The notes under the pieces were generated by a model. It was given only the letters and a program-made list of their open reading frames with translations. It did no database searches and was not told the origin of the DNA. The translations under genes and the position numbers were made by a program. Shown piece by piece: positions 58,881 through 64,000 of a DNA stretch of 64,000 nucleotides. Each line of letters begins with the position of its first letter. The stretch's first letter is position 1. The DNA comes from Zopfochytrium polystomum (lineage: Eukaryota > Chytridiomycota > Chytridiomycetes > Chytridiales > Chytridiaceae), in contig JAIVFJ010000304.1 of NCBI GenBank assembly GCA_025765615.1, positions 1 through 64,000 of the forward strand, written 5' to 3'.

Positions 58881-59184
58881 TTGTTGCAAGCGTAACCACG
58901 CCACGAGGCGCTTTGGTTTTTTCTTCGTTCGTTTTCTGTTGAAAAGCAAGCGACTTGACCCCGCCGATCGCTCCCCGCCTCCGTTCGCATCCTCTGGCGG
59001 GTCGCAACCTCAAATAATCGGACTGAGCGGGCATACACTTCGAGCTCGTTCCCACCTTGCCTCTCGATCCTCCCCTACCGACGCAGCTCATTCCCCTTCC
59101 GCTGGTGCCCGCCCAAGCCGTTCCTCATTAGACAAGCGAAGCCCGAGACAGCGCCGCCACTCAACCAACTCTCCACACCGCAGC
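58881..59184. promoter_or_regulatory. Divergent promoter, XPC/Ubc6-type E2
   Basis: About 300 bp separate two divergent start codons. No core element is obvious. If XPC starts farther upstream, the gap is even shorter. Confidence 0.4.
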
Positions 59185-59975
59185 ATGGCCTACACAACTC
59201 GCCTCCGCAAAGAGTACATGCTCATCCAAAAGTCGCCCCCTCCATTCATCACCGCCAAGCCGCTCGAGTCGAATCTGCTCGAATGGTAGGGGTGTGTTCG
59301 CGAGTGGCTCGGCGGGGGCTTGCCTCTGGGTGATCTCGATTTGTAATCCAGGTGCATACACTTTCGTTCAGGCACTACATAATACAGGGTCCGCCGGACA
59401 GCCCTTACGCCGGCGGAGAGTACTGGGGCAAGCTGATCTTTCCCAAGGAGTACCCGTACAAGCCGCCAGCCATTCAGATGGTCACTCCGTCAGGTTGTCT
59501 CTTGCAGGTCCAGAGACCTTTGACCCTTTCTGACTGTCCCACCACCCCGTCCAGGTCGCTTTGAAACAAGCAGGGCACTCTGCCTATCCATGTCGAGCTT
59601 CCATCGTGCGTACCAGACCCTCATTCATTCCGCGGACCTGAATAGCTGAATTCAATCTCGTTCTTTGCTCTCTCACAAAACACAGCTGAAACGTGGTGCC
59701 CGGGCTGGTCGGTCTCGTCGGTCCTGATTGGCCTCCTCTCCTTCATGCTCGAAGATACCATCACCAACGGCTCCATCACAACAACGGCGGAGGAGAAGCG
59801 CGCGTTTGCCGCAGCAAGCGCCGCGTACAATCGATCGCAGTCCAAGTTCCGGGAGGTGTTCCCGGATGTCGCGCCACCATCGACTGCCATGGTGAGCACG
59901 ACATCGCCGGCTCCGGTGGCGGTGACGCCGGTGACTCCGGCACCGGCACCGGTGGCCGTGAAGAAGCGCAGGTGA
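59185..59975 (+). CDS. UBC6: Ubc6/UBE2J2-type ubiquitin-conjugating enzyme
   Basis: An E2 of the ER-associated degradation branch. Four exons (59185-59285, 59372-59493, 59555-59605, 59686-59975) give 187 residues with every join in frame. It begins [20 protein letters not shown]; continues [20 protein letters not shown] and [20 protein letters not shown]; the active site is [20 protein letters not shown], with catalytic Cys84 (this family lacks the HPN of other E2s). [17 protein letters not shown] follows. The protein ends in a Pro/Val/Thr-rich stretch and KKRR, without the C-terminal membrane anchor expected of Ubc6. A GT after the last Arg codons could start a further intron, but no hydrophobic exon was found before the neighbouring gene. 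Confidence 0.95.
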
Positions 59976-60066
59976 TGTGGAGCTTTGGAGGACAGGAGGT
60001 CGGCTGATGGGTGGGTGGTTGGAGGGACCCTTACAAATGGAGACCCGTTTTGCTTGATTCTCTGCT

Positions 60067-60070
<4 letters not shown>

Positions 60071-60100
<30 letters not shown>
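60071..60100. repeat. T30 homopolymer
   Basis: Thirty consecutive T between the convergent 3' ends of the E2 and AASS genes. On the minus strand it lies past the AASS stop. Confidence 0.9.
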
Positions 60101-60102
<2 letters not shown>

Positions 60103-60151
60103 ATCGCTGGATCGTTTCCAAAGAAATTCCCACTTTATTATCACCTCCTAC

Positions 60152-63100
60152 TCAGAGGCGCACAACCTTTTCATGAAACCGGATTCCCTCACCCTCGAGC
60201 TTCTTCAGCATTTCGACGTAAATGTCGGCGTGCACTGGCGCAACGACCCCGCGTCGGTGGATCTCGCCTTTGGTGAGAACGAAAGTCAAGGGGCAGAAGA
60301 ATAGATAGATCGTAGTCAGGAAAACCAAGCATCACTGTGGTGCCGCGCTCACCTGACAACACCATCTCGGTCGCAATGGCAGCCGGCAGGCCGACGGTCT
60401 TGGCCATGGCCGAGTAGCCGTTCGGATCGCCATACGCGATCAGCGTCGATGTGTGCTTTTCCTGTAAGGCGAATTCAGTTTTCAAACCGAGACGAGAAAG
60501 AGGTTCTCCAAAAAATTCCTCCTCAAAACCACCGAGTGTCCAACCTTCGCGTCTCCGCCCCAGTTCACACCAAACTCGTGGTGCATGATGACCATGTCGC
60601 GTTCGTCGGGCAGGTAGACGAGTTTGGCCTGGAGCAGGGCGCAAAACGCGTCAAGAACCGACGGGGACGGGTTGTGCACTGGGTGGCCGTCTGACAGCAT
60701 TTCGAGCCTGAGTGGGCAAGGGGGGCGGTCAAAGATCTTGGCCTTTTGACTCCTGGTGGTGGTGAACACAGAAGAAAAAATACCAGTTAAGCCCATCCAT
60801 GACGCGGTCGAGGCGGCCGTGAGCGTCGGCCGGATGTGGGCGAAGCTTTCGAGCCACGGCTTCCCGCCAATGCTTTGGTTCCGGTGAGGTGCGGCATCCC
60901 AGCAGTTTTCCCATTAATTGCTTCTGTTTAGGTAAGTGCGGTGAGGGGGGGGGGTTTATGGTAAGATGGCATGACGTCACGATGGCGGGAAGAGAACTGG
61001 AACTACTTACCCAGGATGTACCAGAAGGAATGTTTGTCTCCGCAGCATCGAGCAGACCCAACTCATTGAAAGCTCCCATGAGCTCCGCGTAACCCTAGAT
61101 AAATCGGAAGGGGCGGACAGGAACACGAAAGTCAACAGGTGTTGCACAGTTCCACCGCAACATAAAGAAGTAAAAAAAAAAAACCGTCTACCTTGAACCG
61201 CAGAGTCCCGCGGAACATGTCGGTAAGATCAGCCCCAGATCCGAGCTGGTAGGTGTCGAGGTAGCTCAAAGAATCCCTGTTGGGCAGGCCTTCCAGGGCA
61301 AAGCCAGGGTATATCGAGACGGGCACCGCAGAGCGCATGAGTTCGGGGCCAGGAACTTCGATCAGCTGCGGCAAGATGAACAGGGGGGGCTTTGTGAGCA
61401 GTCCGAAGACCCTGGGGAGCGGCGTCAGAAAGCCCTCCTTACCTTGCCTCCCATTTTGAATTTTGCACCGTTCAGCCCGGCAAGGAGCACGCCCTTTGGA
61501 CTCCAACTGAATTTGTACCCGAGGGGGTTCCCCGAGGCTTCCGGTGCGGGCAAGCCGCCGCACCAGGACACGAACGACGTCAGCTTCCCACCCTTTCGCC
61601 TGATATCGTCAAACTGGCGAACGGCGGTCAGGTGATCAATGCCTGGGTCGAGACCGATTTCGTTCATGAACGTCACCCCTGCGGATTTTGCCCTATCATA
61701 CAGGTGGTGGGAGGCAAAGTGATCACAGAGTGTGTTAAGCTACGCCGTCATACCCAATGGCGAGAGCAAGGAAATTGCAAAGCCACGGAACCTTTCATGA
61801 AGTGCCTTCATGGCAGGCGAGATGTAGCTTGCCGTGACGAGATGCTTGCGGGCGCTGAGACAGTGCTCCGCAACCGCAGGGTGCAGACTGGCGGGTACAA
61901 AACTGACTACAATGTCGTGGCTTTCCACCAACTTTCGCATCGAAGCAGCGTCGTTGACGTCCAGGGAGGTCACTGGCGCGTTTGGTCGGCCATTTGAGAG
62001 ACGACGCGCTTCTTCCTGGGCGTTGCTTGCTGCGGCAGAGACAGATCGGGACAGTCGGGTCCACCCCAATGTATTAAGAAACGACGGGTACGAAGCGAGC
62101 CAGAGAGTGAAGAGAATTCGCCCACTCACCAATCGTTACTGATTTCGACGAAGACCGCAAAAGATAGTCAACCAACGGTGCCGAGACATAACCGGAACCG
62201 AGGAGAAGAATCTTCTGACTTGATGTAACTTTTGCGCCACTGCTGTGTGGTGTTATGAGAGGAGGCCATCATTCAAAGTTCGAACTTACCCATGCACCAC
62301 ACCAAACTCCTCGATTGCGGAGTAGAGTTTCTCATGCTTTTGTTCGAGTGTTCCATCAGAGGCAGTGATGGCCGCACCTTTCAGCACGGGATGGTCAAAG
62401 TTTCCTCTGGCCTAAGAGGACACTAAGACTTGCTTCCCATAAATGCAAAAACGCACTTACCAATTGAACAACAAAGGGAAACAGCGCGTCGCCAAAGTAC
62501 TCACTGGCTTCCAGCGGCATTTCGGTCGGCAGGTTGTCGATGGACATGATCTGGATTCCTTCCCCCTCCGTGCTGCAAAGACGGATCAATCAGCTGGCTT
62601 TACTCGCGCCAGCAAAAACATGGTTTCCGCTTACTCGTCGTGCGTTTTCCCCGAGATGGGATCGTACATGAAAAAAGGTTTGTCGATGGTTGTAGCGTGG
62701 GAAACAAACTCCAGGGATCCCTTGCAAAGAGCAAATGAGTTGCTTCCCAGCCAACCACCAGTGACTCACCCCGAAATCGCAAGATATGTCTGCGACCTGG
62801 AGAAGTCTCAGCCGTTTCTCGCGGGCGAGGGTCAGCGTCTGCTCTTTTGTCAGCAGTCTTGGGTATCGTTCATCCCAAAAGATTCCGTTCACGATCATGC
62901 TGGCGTACGGGGCAATCTGTTGCACGAGTGAATCGGTTTTTGCAAAATTGCATCAATACTGGGTACACGTGCGGGTGGAAGGCGGACATGCGCTGAGTGC
63001 GTACTTTTTCATGAAATACAGACTTGTACAAATCGGGACGAGCCAAATACTCCGACCGGGAAAACTCGCCACCGTCTTTCCTTTCAATGTAGTCCTGCAT

Positions 63101-64000
63101 TTGAACCATACAGCCGTAAACCTTGCGGTTGTCATAGCCTTTTCGGACGAACCTTTGCTTAGTTTTGAATTGACAAGAGGATAGCCCGCTTACTTTTATC
63201 TTCGACCAGCGCTTTCAGCTCCTCTGGCTTCACCCAAACGTGTGGGAGGCACTTGAACATGTGGATAGCGCCCTAAACTCGGAGCACGCGACAAATACAG
63301 TGTGTAAACGATGAGGGTCAGCGTTCGGAGCGAAAGGGGCGAAATCGTCCGGGCCGCTGCCACTTTACCTTAGTGACATTTCCTGATCCAGTGAACACGA
63401 AGACCATCGGCCCGAGCTGCCGCGGCAGCCCGTCATCCATGATGACTTGCCCCGTGCGCGTCATATCCAAACGCGCATCCGCGACGCAGCGATACATGTA
63501 CGACAATCCGCACGCCTGTGAATGATCCACGTCGGGGTCCGCCAATTCGTTCAAAAATGAGAAGATAGAAAAAGGTGACACCTTCCAAAACCCCACACAA
63601 CACACTCACCAGGAAAGGCCCCCCAAAGCCTTTCGCAAGCAGGCGGTGTCCCAGACCGTTGGCGCCATCCATGAAACCTGCGGGTGGAGTGAATATTCAG
63701 AGAGGGGTTCAAAGAACAAGGTGCGGGGGCTCTCTATTAAAAGAATTCACACCCGCGTATCCGGCAAAACGACTGAACAAGACCAGTCTTCGATTCGAGT
63801 CGTCCTTCATCAGCTCATAGTCGATTAACCGAATCCTCTGGGACCAACCAACTTAGCGAACGAAAAAAAAAAGAAAAAAAAAAAAAGAAAAAAAAAACAA
63901 ACCGCCCCCTTCCCAGTAACTATGAAGCCCGCCCTCACTACCGCGCTGCCCTCACCTTGTCCAGCAAGGCTTTTAGCAGCGGCATATTGTACGGCTGAGC
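60152..64000 (-). CDS. AASS: Bifunctional alpha-aminoadipic semialdehyde synthase (LKR/SDH), 5' end beyond window
   Basis: Joins lysine-ketoglutarate reductase (N-terminal) and saccharopine dehydrogenase (C-terminal), the first two steps of lysine breakdown by the saccharopine route. From the right edge: AQPYNMPLLKALLDK, RIRLIDYEL-type blocks, DGANGLGHRLLAKGFGGPFL, GPMVFVFTGSGNVTKG, SAFHPHVYPVLMQFCKN, IVNGIFWDERYPRLLT, IMSIDNLPTEMPLEASEYFG (end of LKR). Then the SDH half: KILLLGSGYVSAPLVDYLLR (nucleotide binding), HDIVVSFVPASLHPAVAEHC, TFMNEIGLDPGIDHLTAVRQ, FVSWCGGLPAPEASGNPLGY, VIMHHEFGVNW, TVGLPAAIATEMVLSG and a final exon ending at 60152. More than ten short introns. No frame break was detected. 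In most fungi the two activities are on separate proteins (Lys1, Lys9). Confidence 0.95.

Overview
The window is nuclear DNA of a fungus, most likely an early-diverging zoosporic (chytrid-type) one. The evidence: a fused lycopene cyclase/phytoene synthase gene (a fungal architecture), GC-rich exons split by short GT-AG introns, and recognisable eukaryotic housekeeping genes (MAK16, ubiquitin-eS31, MIOS, PLAA/DOA1, XPC/RAD4, a Ubc6-type E2). A fused lysine-ketoglutarate reductase/saccharopine dehydrogenase and a caleosin fit an early-diverging lineage, but the phylum is inference. No prokaryotic operon, rRNA, convincing intact tRNA or CRISPR array was seen.

Layout. 1-10.5 kb: carotenoid locus, with phytoene desaturase (crtI, -) and the bifunctional cyclase/synthase (crtYB, +) diverging from a 1.5-kb microsatellite-rich promoter, then a short-chain dehydrogenase (-) and a stray copy of its 3' end. 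11.7-14.7 kb: ribosome biogenesis and ribosome genes (MAK16, ubiquitin-eS31). 15.5-35.3 kb: a glycosyltransferase and transposon island. It holds two GT32 (OCH1-like) genes on either side of a decayed Ty3/gypsy element, which is itself split by a 2.1-kb insertion with a clean 4-bp target duplication and followed by a MITE. Next comes a tandem array of four GT34 copies: one open, two broken, one a small relic. 36.6-39.9 kb: a large Ser/Pro-rich protein with a PH-like domain. 43.5-64 kb: a denser block with MIOS (GATOR2), a seven-helix membrane protein and its truncated copy, a small unknown gene, a caleosin, PLAA, XPC, a Ubc6-type E2, and the 3' part of bifunctional AASS running off the right edge.

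Reading-frame breaks are common. Many sit in homopolymers, three at the same G4-5/T4 junction, and they also occur in MAK16, which is essential in yeast. Most are therefore probably consensus indels rather than real decay. The GT34 relic, the truncated seven-helix copy and the retroelement are real decay, because they carry large deletions.

Functional themes: carotenoid synthesis; Golgi glycosylation (GT32, GT34); ubiquitin-linked quality control (ubiquitin-eS31, PLAA, Ubc6-type E2) beside nucleotide excision repair (XPC); TORC1 signalling (MIOS) and lysine breakdown (AASS). I found no self-evidently new multi-gene system. The most novel items are the nested element with tRNA-like boxes, the GT34 array and the unassigned seven-helix family.
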